Below are positions 1 to 7,531 of a DNA stretch of 13,063 bases, piece after piece (positions within the stretch are counted from its first letter, which is position 1; each line of letters starts with the position of its first letter). The translations under genes and the position numbers were made by a program. The notes under the pieces were generated by a model, which was not told the origin of the DNA, did no database searches, and saw only the letters and a program-made list of their open reading frames with translations. Source of the stretch: Polynucleobacter sp. (GTDB taxonomy: Bacteria; Pseudomonadota; Gammaproteobacteria; Burkholderiales; Burkholderiaceae); assembly GCA_023257325.1 (NCBI GenBank), contig JALRCP010000015.1, forward strand, positions 1 through 13,063, read 5' to 3'.

Positions 1-1172
1 GCAAAAATCATCCCGGTTTGTCGAACGTGCTCAACTCTTGAATCATTCTTCACCCAAGCAAATGCTTCGGCAATTTGTTGAGATCGTGTGATGTTTTGCT
101 GTAAGACATTATCTTGTTCAAAAATTTCTAAAGTAGCCAGAGCTGCACGGCAGGCCAAAGGATTGCCCGTGTATGAGTGAGAGTGTAAAAATCCACGACG
201 CACATCATCGTGATAGAACGCCGCATAAATTAGATCGGTCGTCATCACTAAAGATAATGGCAAATAGCCACCACTAATACCTTTAGATAGGGCTAAAAAA
301 TCAGGCCAAATACCAGCTTGCTCAACAGCAAAAAATGTACCTGTTCGCCCACAACCGACAGCGATTTCATCGGCAATCAAATGAACCTGATACTGGTCGC
401 AGAGTTTTCTTGCTCCTTGAATGTAGCTAGGGTCATACATGATCATCCCAGAGGCACATTGAACCAGTGGCTCAAGAATCAGCGCAGCTATTTTGTGAGA
501 CTGGTGGCTTAACAACTGCTCTAAATCCTGAAGGGCTGCGTTGATCACATCGGATGCAGATTGACCCACAAGAGCATCTCGGGCATCTGGATTTTTGACA
601 ATATGAGCAGCTTTTGTCAGTGGGCCATAAGCATCTTTGAAAATAGCCACATCAGTCACTGCCAGTGCACCCATGGTTTCGCCGTGATAACTGTTTTTTA
701 AACAAATAAATTCTTGCTTTTCATGAAGGCCTTGGTTTTGCCAAAAATGAAAACTCATTTTCAAAGCCACTTCAATGGCCGATGCACCATCGGAAGCAAA
801 AAATGTATGTCCCAACTGATGTTGAGTCAAAGCACTCAGCTTTTCTGATAATTCGACCACTGGAGTGTGTGTAAATCCAGCCAACATCACGTGTTCTAGT
901 GTGTCGATTTGAGACTTTAATGCTGCATTGATGTGTGGATTGGCGTGACCAAATAAATTGACCCACCATGAACTGATGGCGTCTAGGTAGCGGTGACCAT
1001 CATGATCGTATAGCCAAACACCTTGTCCTCGCTCAATGGCTACCAAAGGAAACTGCTCATGATGTTTCATTTGCGTGCAAGGGTGCCAAACGGATCGCAA
1101 GCTGCGCTCAATCAACTCAGAGGACAAAGGTGACGATTGATTCGCTGATTGAGGTTTGTGGGGTTTCGTCAT
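1..1172 (-). CDS. bioA: Adenosylmethionine-8-amino-7-oxononanoate aminotransferase (DAPA synthase), partial
   Basis: A PLP-dependent class III aminotransferase that converts 7-keto-8-aminopelargonate (KAPA) to 7,8-diaminopelargonate in cytosolic biotin synthesis, normally with S-adenosylmethionine as amino donor. The frame is open from an ATG at 1170-1172 to the left edge, giving 390 codons; compared with the roughly 430 residues of E. coli BioA, about the last 40-60 residues are missing. Visible landmarks are WHPCTQM (29-35), ISSWW (66-70), SYHGET (161-166), the PLP-binding ADEIAVGCGRTG (267-278, with Asp268) and LSKGISGG (295-302), where Lys297 should be the Schiff-base lysine. HSYTGNPLAC (332-341) is also typical. 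The start overlaps the stop of the upstream Bug gene (ATGA), implying coupled translation. Relative to E. coli, Tyr17 is replaced by Cys32 and Asp147 by Glu165. The family call is secure; use of SAM as donor is inferred from homology. Confidence 0.95.
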   Translation of the reverse strand, partial: MTKPHKPQSANQSSPLSSELIERSLRSVWHPCTQMKHHEQFPLVAIERGQGVWLYDHDGHRYLDAISSWWVNLFGHANPHINAALKSQIDTLEHVMLAGFTHTPVVELSEKLSALTQHQLGHTFFASDGASAIEVALKMSFHFWQNQGLHEKQEFICLKNSYHGETMGALAVTDVAIFKDAYGPLTKAAHIVKNPDARDALVGQSASDVINAALQDLEQLLSHQSHKIAALILEPLVQCASGMIMYDPSYIQGARKLCDQYQVHLIADEIAVGCGRTGTFFAVEQAGIWPDFLALSKGISGGYLPLSLVMTTDLIYAAFYHDDVRRGFLHSHSYTGNPLACRAALATLEIFEQDNVLQQNITRSQQIAEAFAWVKNDSRVEHVRQTGMIF

Positions 1173-2149
1173 TCTGCTTTGATACCCGTTTCTTCAATTA
1201 ACTTAGACCAGCGTTTGGAATCTGCCTGTATCAACCGATTCAGAGAGTCTGGACCTTGAGGGTTTGGCTCTAAAGCCATTGTGGCCAGTCTTTCTTTCAC
1301 TTCAGGCAAATGCAAAATACGTTTCGTTTCAGCGGCGATTTTTTTCACATCATCTGGGTTCATGCCAGCAGGACCCATGAGTGAGAACCATGATGTGACC
1401 TGAAAGTTTTTTAAGCTCGCCACACCTGATTCGCTAAGGCTCGGTATTTCGGGGGCATGCACTGAACGTTGAGCACTCGTTACACCCATGGCTTTTAAGT
1501 CGCCTGATTTAATCAAAGGTAGGGCTGAGGCCAAGTTATCAAAACTCATTTGCACGCGACCTCCCAATAAATCTGGCATGGCTTGTGCTCTACCTTTGTA
1601 GGGAATGTGTTTGATTTTGGTTTGCGTCAGTTGTTGAAAAAGTTCTCCCGATAAATGAATCGAGGTACCAATGCCTGATGAAGAGTAACTCAAACCATTG
1701 GGATTATTTTTAGCCAAGGCAATCAAACTTTTCACATTATTGGCTGGCACATCTTTGTTTAAAACTAACACGTTGGGGGTGCTGGCCAAAAAGGTGATGG
1801 ATTCTAGATCTTTGCGAGCATCGTAATTAAGGTTTTTATACAGATATGGGTTGATGGTGAGTGTGCCAATGGTGCCAATTAAAAGTGTGTGACCATTGGG
1901 GTTGGCCTTGGCCACCCATTCAGTGCCTATATTGCCACCAGCCCCAGGTTTATTTTCTACAATCACTTGATTTTGATGATCTTTTTGCCAGTATTCAGCC
2001 AAAATACGCGCCAAAATATCGGGAGCCCCACCTGGCGTGAAGGTCACAATGATTCTGACTGGCTCTGTGTGGCGATTGGGCCAAGACTTTTCAGCCAAAA
2101 CGCTGAAGGTCAGGATACTTAAAGAAATAAAAGCTAGGATATGACGCAT
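1169..2149 (-). CDS. Bug/TctC-family periplasmic solute-binding protein
   Basis: A 326-residue receptor of the Bug (tripartite tricarboxylate transporter, TctC-like) family, which binds carboxylates or similar small molecules in the periplasm. A short signal peptide is visible: charged MRH, hydrophobic stretch to about residue 18, and likely cleavage after VLA (17-19). The mature protein shows family landmarks: VTFTPGGAPDILAR (35-48), VENKPGAGGNIG (64-75), YSSSGIGTSIHLSGEL (155-170) and HIPYKG (181-186). Length is normal for the family. No other start codon lies upstream in frame before the divergent bioB; an AGAGG sits only one base before the ATG, which is unusually close. No membrane partners (TctA/TctB) are in view, so it may be one of the orphan Bug receptors common in betaproteobacteria. 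It ends in an ATGA overlap with bioA, so the two are probably co-transcribed. The ligand cannot be read from sequence; a biotin-pathway link is only suggested by position. Confidence 0.93.
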   Translation of the reverse strand: MRHILAFISLSILTFSVLAEKSWPNRHTEPVRIIVTFTPGGAPDILARILAEYWQKDHQNQVIVENKPGAGGNIGTEWVAKANPNGHTLLIGTIGTLTINPYLYKNLNYDARKDLESITFLASTPNVLVLNKDVPANNVKSLIALAKNNPNGLSYSSSGIGTSIHLSGELFQQLTQTKIKHIPYKGRAQAMPDLLGGRVQMSFDNLASALPLIKSGDLKAMGVTSAQRSVHAPEIPSLSESGVASLKNFQVTSWFSLMGPAGMNPDDVKKIAAETKRILHLPEVKERLATMALEPNPQGPDSLNRLIQADSKRWSKLIEETGIKAE

Positions 2150-2188
2150 ACCTCTATTTGAACACTTCGACCTGTATCATTACCAATT
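2150..2188. promoter_or_regulatory. Divergent control region between the Bug-bioA pair and bioB
   Basis: Only 39 bp separate the two divergent start codons, so promoter elements for both directions must overlap each other or extend into coding sequence. On the plus strand TATCAT (2175-2180) matches five of six -10 positions and lies just eight bases before the bioB ATG, with no convincing -35 at the right distance. On the minus strand CATAAT (complement of 2186-2191) could be a -10 for the Bug gene, also with a poor -35. I looked for a BirA operator (TTGTAAACC dyad) and a BioR-type palindrome and saw neither. The region is certain to be the spacer; the individual boxes are weak guesses. Confidence 0.35.
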
Positions 2189-3172
2189 ATGACGAAGAAT
2201 GCCCCTAAAAATCACTCACCCATTTCTGTAGAAGAAGTTGTGGCGCTCTATGAGTTGCCCATGAATGAATTAATGGCTCGAGCAGCCAAAGTTCATCAAG
2301 AAAACTTTCCAGAAGGTGACATTGAGTTAGCCACTTTGTTGTCCATCAAAACAGGCGGGTGTCCTGAAGATTGCGGATATTGCCCGCAAGCAGCCAGATA
2401 TCACACCGATGTCAAAGCCACCAAATTAATGGACGTGGAAGAAGTTCTTGAGGCCGCACGAGCTGCCAAAGAAGCTGGATCGAATCGTTTTTGTATGGGG
2501 GCTGCATGGCGTGAGCCCAAAGACCGAGATATTGAAAAAGTGGTGGCCATGATCAAAGGCGTCAAAGATCTCGGTTTAGAGACTTGTGCCACTTTGGGAA
2601 TGTTGGCACCAGAGCAAGCCAAAGCTTTGGGTGATGCTGGATTGGATTATTACAACCACAATCTAGATACCAGTGAAGATTTTTATGGCGCAGTGATCAA
2701 TACCCGTCAATACCAAGATCGCTTGGACACCCTTCAAAGCGTGCGCAGTGCGGGCATGTCAGTTTGTTGTGGCGGCATCATTGGCATGGGTGAGACACGT
2801 CGTCAGCGCGCAGGTTTAATCGCCAAGTTAGCCAATCTCAATCCTTATCCAGAGTCTGTACCCATCAATCATTTGGTGCCAGTAGCCGGTACCCCATTGG
2901 CTGAGCAAAAAGGGGTAGATCCTTTGGAGTTTGTCAGAACCATTGCGATTGCTCGTATCACCATGCCAACGGCGCGGGTGCGTTTATCAGCGGGTCGCCA
3001 AGAGTTAGGGCGCGCTGTGCAAGCCATGTGTTTCATGGCGGGCGCCAACTCAATTTTCTACGGCGATAAATTGCTCACGACCGATAACCCAGAAGCGGAT
3101 GCCGACCGTGAGTTATTGGCTGAATTGGGTTTAAAAACAAAAACTGCTTGCAAAGCCGAGGTATTGGTCTAA
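2189..3172 (+). CDS. bioB: Biotin synthase
   Basis: A 327-residue radical-SAM enzyme that inserts sulfur into dethiobiotin to form biotin, the last step of the pathway. The radical-SAM cluster motif is [12 protein letters not shown] (56-67), with Cys58, Cys62 and Cys65 binding the [4Fe-4S] cluster. The ligands of the second, auxiliary [2Fe-2S] cluster are also present: Cys102 (RFCMGAAW), Cys133 (ETCATLG), Cys193 (SVCCGG) and Arg265 (RVRLSAGR). [10 protein letters not shown] (153-162) and [13 protein letters not shown] near the C-terminus are highly characteristic of BioB. The ATG is the only reasonable start, because a stop codon lies in frame at 2159-2161 and the next Met (residue 25) is too close to the conserved core. 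There is no Shine-Dalgarno sequence before it. The gene diverges from the Bug-bioA pair and is followed 72 bp later by coq7. Confidence 0.98.
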   Translation: MTKNAPKNHSPISVEEVVALYELPMNELMARAAKVHQENFPEGDIELATLLSIKTGGCPEDCGYCPQAARYHTDVKATKLMDVEEVLEAARAAKEAGSNRFCMGAAWREPKDRDIEKVVAMIKGVKDLGLETCATLGMLAPEQAKALGDAGLDYYNHNLDTSEDFYGAVINTRQYQDRLDTLQSVRSAGMSVCCGGIIGMGETRRQRAGLIAKLANLNPYPESVPINHLVPVAGTPLAEQKGVDPLEFVRTIAIARITMPTARVRLSAGRQELGRAVQAMCFMAGANSIFYGDKLLTTDNPEADADRELLAELGLKTKTACKAEVLV

Positions 3173-3206
3173 TTTCCCGGGGTCAGTCAAATTCAGATTG
3201 AGCAAG

Positions 3207-3224
3207 GTCAAAACAATTTTTGAC
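3207..3224. repeat. Short perfect inverted repeat before coq7
   Basis: GTCAAAA and TTTTGAC form a perfect 7-base inverted repeat around a 4-base loop (CAAT), in the 72-bp gap between bioB and coq7. The stem is AT-rich and has no following T run, so it is a poor candidate for an intrinsic terminator. It could be a weak hairpin, a protein-binding dyad ahead of coq7, or chance. The symmetry is read directly from the sequence; any function is unknown. Confidence 0.4.
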
Positions 3225-3244
3225 GATTGAATTAAGATGACGCT

Positions 3245-3910
3245 ATGACGACTCCAAGCAACCTCAATCACAGTCCGGTTGACCAGTTCATTATTGAGTT
3301 TGATCGTGCTTTGCGATCCATTGTGGGTGCAACACCCATGCGTCGCCCAGTTCCGGCAACGGAAATTAATGATTCGCCTGAATTAGGCACAAAATTAACT
3401 CAAGAAGAAGAGGCGCATGCTGCTGGTTTAATGCGCGTCAATCATGTTGGGGAAGTCTGCGCACAAGCTTTGTATCAGTCGCAAAAGTTGCACGCAAAGA
3501 GTGATGCTCTGAAACAGAAGTTAGAGCAGGCTGCCATTGAGGAAGAAGACCACCTGGCTTGGTGCGAAAGGCGATTGGAAGAATTGAATTCACGCCCCAG
3601 TTTGCTCAATCCAGTTTGGTATGCAGGCTCTTTTGTCTTGGGTTCTTTAGCTGGTTTGGCTGGAGACAAAATCAGTTTAGGTTTTGTGGCTGAAACCGAA
3701 AAACAGGTGGAGCATCATCTTGATGGTCATTTAAAAGAATTGCCTGAAAATGATCATCGCTCAAGAGCCATCGTTGCTCAAATGCGTGCAGATGAAATCG
3801 AGCATGGAAAAATGGCGATGACAGAAGGGGGCGTTGAGTTACCCAGTGTCGTCCAAAAAGCCATGAAAACTATGGCAAAAGTGATGACAAGCACCGCCTA
3901 TCGCTTATAA
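3245..3910 (+). CDS. coq7: 2-polyprenyl-3-methyl-6-methoxy-1,4-benzoquinol hydroxylase (Coq7 family)
   Basis: A 221-residue ferritin-like di-iron monooxygenase that hydroxylates the benzoquinol ring (demethoxyubiquinol) in the penultimate stage of ubiquinone synthesis, acting at the inner membrane. The metal-ligand pattern is visible: Glu70 in RVNHVGEV (64-71), the ExxH pair Glu100 and His103 in [10 protein letters not shown] (98-107), a glutamate in [13 protein letters not shown] (147-159), and a second ExxH pair in DEIEHG (183-188, Glu184 and His187). The weakly hydrophobic stretch around 124-141 fits the membrane-associating part of the family. Length and C-terminus (TSTAYRL) look like betaproteobacterial members. 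The start has only a poor ribosome-binding site. It lies alone between bioB and the mra promoter; whether it shares the bioB transcript is unclear, since I see no terminator between them. Confidence 0.95.
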   Translation: MTTPSNLNHSPVDQFIIEFDRALRSIVGATPMRRPVPATEINDSPELGTKLTQEEEAHAAGLMRVNHVGEVCAQALYQSQKLHAKSDALKQKLEQAAIEEEDHLAWCERRLEELNSRPSLLNPVWYAGSFVLGSLAGLAGDKISLGFVAETEKQVEHHLDGHLKELPENDHRSRAIVAQMRADEIEHGKMAMTEGGVELPSVVQKAMKTMAKVMTSTAYRL

Positions 3911-4043
3911 CCCTAAGCTAGTTTCTTAAGAGTATTTTCCAGTGCTATGTTTTTATTGGATTTTTACCCTTAAAATCAGATGAGCAGACGCTTCTAAGTA
4001 CTTGTTCTAAATAAAGAAATTACAAAAAAAGTACCCAAAACAC

Positions 4044-4072
4044 TTGACCGAGAATAAGGCATCCTCTACAGT
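4044..4072 (+). promoter_or_regulatory. Predicted mra (dcw) operon promoter
   Basis: TTGACC at 4044-4049 matches five of six -35 positions, and TACAGT at 4067-4072 matches four of six -10 positions, with an ideal 17-bp spacer. An A-rich tract directly upstream (about 4008-4040) could act as an UP element. Transcription would begin near 4079, giving a leader of about 25 bases before the mraZ GTG. It lies in the only long gap before a tightly packed operon, where the main mra promoter is expected. The remainder of the 194-bp gap (3911-4043) shows no gene and no clear coq7 terminator. Confidence 0.7.
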
Positions 4073-4100
4073 GGGAGAAAGTGTGAAAAAGTGGGGAAAA
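4071..4100 (+). promoter_or_regulatory. MraZ-binding box: three tandem 10-bp repeats
   Basis: Three contiguous 10-base units, GTGGGAGAAA (4071-4080), GTGTGAAAAA (4081-4090) and GTGGGGAAAA (4091-4100), repeat in exact register. MraZ in other bacteria is known to bind tandem TGGG-type or AAAGTGG-type repeats with a roughly 10-bp period upstream of its own gene, so this fits well. The middle unit deviates (GTGTG). The array begins on the last bases of the predicted -10, covers the expected transcription start and ends four bases before the mraZ start codon, so bound MraZ would block initiation. The GGGGA in the third unit could also serve as the mraZ ribosome-binding site. Confidence 0.75.
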
Positions 4101-4104
4101 CTAC

Positions 4105-4533
4105 GTGTTTCAAGGTGCTTCAGCATTAACTCTCGATGCCAAGGGTCGCATGTCGATTCCTGCAAGGCATCGTGACGCCTTGCAATTACAAGGTGAAGGT
4201 CGTGTCACCCTCACCAAACATCCTGATGGTTGTTTGTTGTTATTCCCCCGCTCTGAGTGGGAAGCATTCAGAAGTCGTATTGCGCAATTACCGATGGATG
4301 CACATTGGTGGCGCCGAATCTTTTTAGGTAATGCATCAGACGTTGATATGGATGGTTCTGGCCGTATTTTGGTGAGCCCTGAATTGCGCGCTGCTGCAAA
4401 CGTGGAACGCGATGTGATGCTTTTAGGAATGGGCAGTCACTTCGAATTATGGGATGCCGCAACGTACGCTCAAAAAGAGCAAGTTGCCATTGCACAAGGC
4501 ATGCCAGATGCTCTCAAACAATTTACCTTCTGA
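4105..4533 (+). CDS. mraZ: Transcriptional regulator MraZ
   Basis: A 142-residue DNA-binding protein with two tandem SpoVT-AbrB-like domains, each marked by a DxxxR motif: DAKGR (11-15) and DGSGR (83-87). MraZ forms ring-shaped oligomers on the nucleoid and represses its own dcw operon in bacteria where this has been tested. The start is GTG: the N-terminus MFQGAS is the family's usual beginning, and GGGGA eight to nine bases upstream is a fair ribosome-binding site. The length is slightly shorter than the 152 residues of E. coli. It is the first gene of the operon, and the repeat box immediately upstream suggests autoregulation. rsmH follows after a short gap. Confidence 0.97.
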   Translation: MFQGASALTLDAKGRMSIPARHRDALQLQGEGRVTLTKHPDGCLLLFPRSEWEAFRSRIAQLPMDAHWWRRIFLGNASDVDMDGSGRILVSPELRAAANVERDVMLLGMGSHFELWDAATYAQKEQVAIAQGMPDALKQFTF

Positions 4534-4545
4534 TGCTTGGTGAAC

Positions 4546-5511
4546 ATGACATATACCCATCGCCCAGTATTACTGGCCGAGGCAGTCACCTCGGTATTGG
4601 GAGAAGCGACTTCATCAGATCAAAGATCTATCACCATCATCGATGGCACATTTGGTCGTGGGGGTCACAGCAGAGCGATTCTTCAACAGCTCAATCAACA
4701 ATCACGATTGATTGCATTCGACAAGGATCCTCTCGCGATTGCAGAAGCAAAGACGATTCAAGACCCACGTTTTCAAATCATTCACGAGAGCTTTGCTTCG
4801 ATGGCGGAGCATCTTCAACCCGAATCAGTCGATGGTGTGCTATTGGATTTAGGAATCAGTTCGCCCCAAATCGACGATCCAACGCGGGGATTTTCTTTTC
4901 GCGGAGATGGTCCTTTGGATATGCGCATGGATACCACCCGTGGACAAAGTGCAGCGGAATGGTTGGCTACAGCAGAACAAAAAGAAATTGCGAGGGTGAT
5001 TAAAGAGTATGGGGAAGAACGGTTTGCTGTACAGATTGCAAAGGCGATTGTTGCTCGCAGAGAGCAAGGCGAGTCCCTCACTAGGACAGGAGAACTCGCG
5101 TCGCTCGTGGCTGGTGTCGTCCGCACCCGCGAAGCGGGCCAAGATCCGGCCACGCGCACCTTTCAAGCTATACGGATTCATATCAACCAAGAACTCACCG
5201 ACTTGGAGAGTGGGTTGAACGCTGCCATGAATTGCTTAAAACCAAACGGCTTATTAGCTGTGATCAGCTTCCATTCATTGGAAGATCGAATGGTTAAACA
5301 ATTCATGCAAAACCTGTCTCAGGTTTCAGTGCCCAGAGGTTTGCCTTTGACCGAAGAGCAAATGCCTAAACCCCAAGCAACTTTATTGGATCGCATCAAG
5401 CCAAGCGATCAAGAAGTTCAAGAGAATCCACGTGCACGCTCGGCGATTTTGCGTGTGATGCGCAAGTTAAAAAATAATTCAACAAACCTTTTGATGGAGA
5501 GAGGATCATGA
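4546..5511 (+). CDS. rsmH: 16S rRNA (cytosine(1402)-N(4))-methyltransferase RsmH
   Basis: A SAM-dependent methyltransferase (formerly MraW) that adds the N4-methyl group to C1402 in the ribosomal decoding centre. Counting from the ATG at 4546 the protein has 321 residues. Family landmarks are [11 protein letters not shown] (4-14), the SAM-binding [10 protein letters not shown] (33-42), AFDKDP (57-62), [12 protein letters not shown] (99-110), RTFQAIRI (204-211) and SFHSLEDR (241-248). In-frame TTG (4537) and GTG (4540) codons precede the ATG and would add three or two residues. I prefer the ATG because homology begins just after it, but its ribosome-binding site is poor (GGTGA two bases away) and it may rely on coupling with mraZ, whose stop is 12 bp upstream. 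The last bases overlap ftsL by four (ATGA). Confidence 0.95.
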   Translation: MTYTHRPVLLAEAVTSVLGEATSSDQRSITIIDGTFGRGGHSRAILQQLNQQSRLIAFDKDPLAIAEAKTIQDPRFQIIHESFASMAEHLQPESVDGVLLDLGISSPQIDDPTRGFSFRGDGPLDMRMDTTRGQSAAEWLATAEQKEIARVIKEYGEERFAVQIAKAIVARREQGESLTRTGELASLVAGVVRTREAGQDPATRTFQAIRIHINQELTDLESGLNAAMNCLKPNGLLAVISFHSLEDRMVKQFMQNLSQVSVPRGLPLTEEQMPKPQATLLDRIKPSDQEVQENPRARSAILRVMRKLKNNSTNLLMERGS

Positions 5512-5771
5512 ATCGCTCCACCATTATTTTGTTGGTGATTTTGTTGTTGTGCTCTTTGTCTTTGGTGGCTGCACAACAAAAAACCAGGTCTTTGTATGTT
5601 GCTTTAGAGCGAGCTCAGACTGAAGAGCGACGCCTCAATCAAGAATGGTTGAGATTGGAGTACGAGCAACGCAATTTATCAAAATCTTCCAGGATTACAG
5701 ACATTGCACGCAAGCAATTGCGCATGCAAGCGATTAACCCTGGTCGTACACAATATGTGGTGGTCGACTAA
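5508..5771 (+). CDS. ftsL: Cell division protein FtsL
   Basis: A small bitopic inner-membrane protein of 87 residues. It works with FtsB and FtsQ as the divisome scaffold that activates septal peptidoglycan synthesis by FtsW and FtsI. A very short cytoplasmic tail (MNRS) is followed by one transmembrane helix at about residues 5-22. A periplasmic segment rich in Glu, Arg, Leu and Gln (about 25-62) has the look of a leucine-zipper coiled coil. The C-terminal [14 protein letters not shown] (66-79) resembles the conserved end of betaproteobacterial FtsL. A purine-rich GGAGAGAGGA (5496-5505) gives a strong ribosome-binding site. The start overlaps rsmH by four bases and the stop shares one base with ftsI. 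The identification rests on topology, size and position, as FtsL is weakly conserved in sequence. Confidence 0.92.
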   Translation: MNRSTIILLVILLLCSLSLVAAQQKTRSLYVALERAQTEERRLNQEWLRLEYEQRNLSKSSRITDIARKQLRMQAINPGRTQYVVVD

Positions 5772-7531
5772 TGGTGCAAGGCTCATTCAGATCAACGCCT
5801 AATTTAGTCTTGCGTTTGCCGATGTGGCGATCACGCTTAGTACTATTTTTGATTTTTGTGGGATTTATTGCGTTGGTAATCCGCGCAATGTGGGTGCAAG
5901 GGTTTGGTAATTCCTTCTATGAAGAGAAGGGTAATAAAGCTACCTTGCGATCTATTGAGATGCCAGCGAGCCGTGGAAAGATATTAGACCGAAATGGTGA
6001 AGTGCTGGCTACCAGTTTATTGGCTAAAGCCATCATTGCATTTCCTGATGCAATTCCTGAAGATCTTTCAAAAGAAAAAATCACTCAATTGGCGAAATTG
6101 CTAGAAATGAGTGAAAGCGAAGTTCGTAAAAGATTGTCATCAGAGAGAAATCAAGTTTTCTTAAAGCGTCAGGTTGACTTAGAGGTTGCCAAACAAATTA
6201 AAGAGTTGGGTATTCCAGGGATTGCCCAAAACAATGAATACAAACGCCTTTATCCAGAAGGTGAAGCGATGGCTCACATCGTTGGTTTCACGAATGTGGA
6301 AGATCGCGGTCAAGAAGGCATGGAGTTGGCCAAAGAGAAAGAGTTGGCGGGTCAGCCTGGACGTCGCCGTGTCATTCAAGATCGTTTGGGTCGCTATGTT
6401 GAGGGTTTAGGCATCATCCGCCCACCAAGAGATGGGGCTGATCTTCAGCTTTCAATTGATAGCAAAGTTCAGTACTTAGCCTTCAATGAATTAAAAGCGA
6501 TTGCTGAAAAGCACCGTGCAAAAGCTGCCGGTGCTGTTGTCTTGGATGTTCAAACCGGCGAAGTGTTGGCTTTGGCGAATTGGCCCACTTATAACCCCAA
6601 TTCACGTTCAAACTTGAGTGGTGAGCAATTAAGAAATCGAGTACTTACAGATACCTTTGAGCCTGGTTCAACCATGAAACCATTTGCTATTTCTTTGGCT
6701 TTAGAAAAAGGTTTGGTTCAGCCGAATACATCTATGCCAATTGGCAAATCAATTGTGATTGGTAAAAAAGCCATTACAGATACGCATCCTTACGGTGTAT
6801 TAACAGTGGCTGAAGTAGTTCAAAAGTCGAGCAATATCGGCACGGTGAAACTAGCCATGCAATTGCAACCCCAAGAAATGTGGGAAATGTTCCAAGCCAT
6901 TGGCTTGGGCCAAGCACCTAATTTAGGATTTCCTGGCGCGGTAGCTGGACGCTTGCGCCCTTATAAGAATTGGGTGCCTATTGATCAAGCGACCATGTCT
7001 TATGGATATGGTTTGTCAGCATCTTTATTCCAAATGGCTCGCGCTTACAGTATTTTTGCCCGTGATGGTGAGCTAGTGCCAACCACGATTTATAAGAGCA
7101 ATAGCATTCCCAAGGGGACTCAAGTGATCTCAGCAAAAACTGCGATTCAAATGCGTGAGATGTTAGAGCTTGTGACGCAAACAGGTGGTACTGCAACCAC
7201 TGCTCAAACTTTGGGATATCGCGTGGGTGGAAAAACAGGTACCGCTCATAAAGTTGAAGGCAAGGGATACGCGGGCAATAAATACCGCGGTTTCTTTGTG
7301 GGTATGGCGCCAATGAGTGCTCCCAGAATCGTTGTGGCTGTGATGGTCGATGAACCAAGTGCGGGTGGATATTACGGCGGCATTGTGGCTGCGCCAGCCT
7401 TTGCAAATATTGTTGCGGGCACCCTACGCAGTATGAATGTGTTGCCAGATGCTGCGATTAAGCAAATGGTCGACAAAGATTTACAAGTTGCGCCAGTGGG
7501 CTCAACTCAGAAGGTGTCACTCAGCCGATGA
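5771..7531 (+). CDS. ftsI: Peptidoglycan D,D-transpeptidase FtsI (PBP3)
   Basis: The class B penicillin-binding protein that cross-links peptidoglycan at the septum with FtsW. It is anchored by one membrane helix at about residues 21-40 after a short cytoplasmic tail. The N-terminal pedestal domain includes SRGKILDRNG (67-76) and GREVE-like loops around 155-215. The transpeptidase domain holds all three active-site motifs: STMK (300-303, Ser300 nucleophile), SSN (353-355) and KTGT (488-491). At 586 residues it is the usual size. The start ATG overlaps the ftsL stop by one base (TAATG), and the end overlaps murE by four (ATGA), so its translation is probably coupled on both sides. Its target role for beta-lactams is known for the family. 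Confidence 0.97.
   Translation: MVQGSFRSTPNLVLRLPMWRSRLVLFLIFVGFIALVIRAMWVQGFGNSFYEEKGNKATLRSIEMPASRGKILDRNGEVLATSLLAKAIIAFPDAIPEDLSKEKITQLAKLLEMSESEVRKRLSSERNQVFLKRQVDLEVAKQIKELGIPGIAQNNEYKRLYPEGEAMAHIVGFTNVEDRGQEGMELAKEKELAGQPGRRRVIQDRLGRYVEGLGIIRPPRDGADLQLSIDSKVQYLAFNELKAIAEKHRAKAAGAVVLDVQTGEVLALANWPTYNPNSRSNLSGEQLRNRVLTDTFEPGSTMKPFAISLALEKGLVQPNTSMPIGKSIVIGKKAITDTHPYGVLTVAEVVQKSSNIGTVKLAMQLQPQEMWEMFQAIGLGQAPNLGFPGAVAGRLRPYKNWVPIDQATMSYGYGLSASLFQMARAYSIFARDGELVPTTIYKSNSIPKGTQVISAKTAIQMREMLELVTQTGGTATTAQTLGYRVGGKTGTAHKVEGKGYAGNKYRGFFVGMAPMSAPRIVVAVMVDEPSAGGYYGGIVAAPAFANIVAGTLRSMNVLPDAAIKQMVDKDLQVAPVGSTQKVSLSR

Noticed and set aside
318..969. Two short open frames (318-512 plus, 772-969 minus) in the bioA region
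   Set aside because: Both are alternative frames of the convincing BioA reading frame, which is open across the whole stretch.
1889..2122. 77-residue plus-strand frame antisense to the Bug gene
   Set aside because: It covers the signal peptide and first conserved motifs of the Bug protein on the other strand and shows no independent coding evidence.
2158..2180. TTGAAC and TATCAT as a -35/-10 pair for bioB
   Set aside because: The spacer is only 11 bp, too short for a sigma70 promoter, although TATCAT alone remains a -10 candidate.
3911..4043. Possible terminator after coq7
   Set aside because: The CTAAG and CTTAAG segments do not pair cleanly, and I found no GC-rich stem followed by a T run.
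4449..5003. 184-residue plus-strand open frame overlapping mraZ and rsmH
   Set aside because: It lies in another frame of two well-supported genes, its translation is rich in Ser, Arg, His and Trp without domain character, and it has no own ribosome-binding site.
6978..7406. 142-residue minus-strand open frame inside ftsI
   Set aside because: Antisense shadow of the transpeptidase domain; composition is rich in His, Gln, Pro and Tyr, with no recognisable fold or signal.
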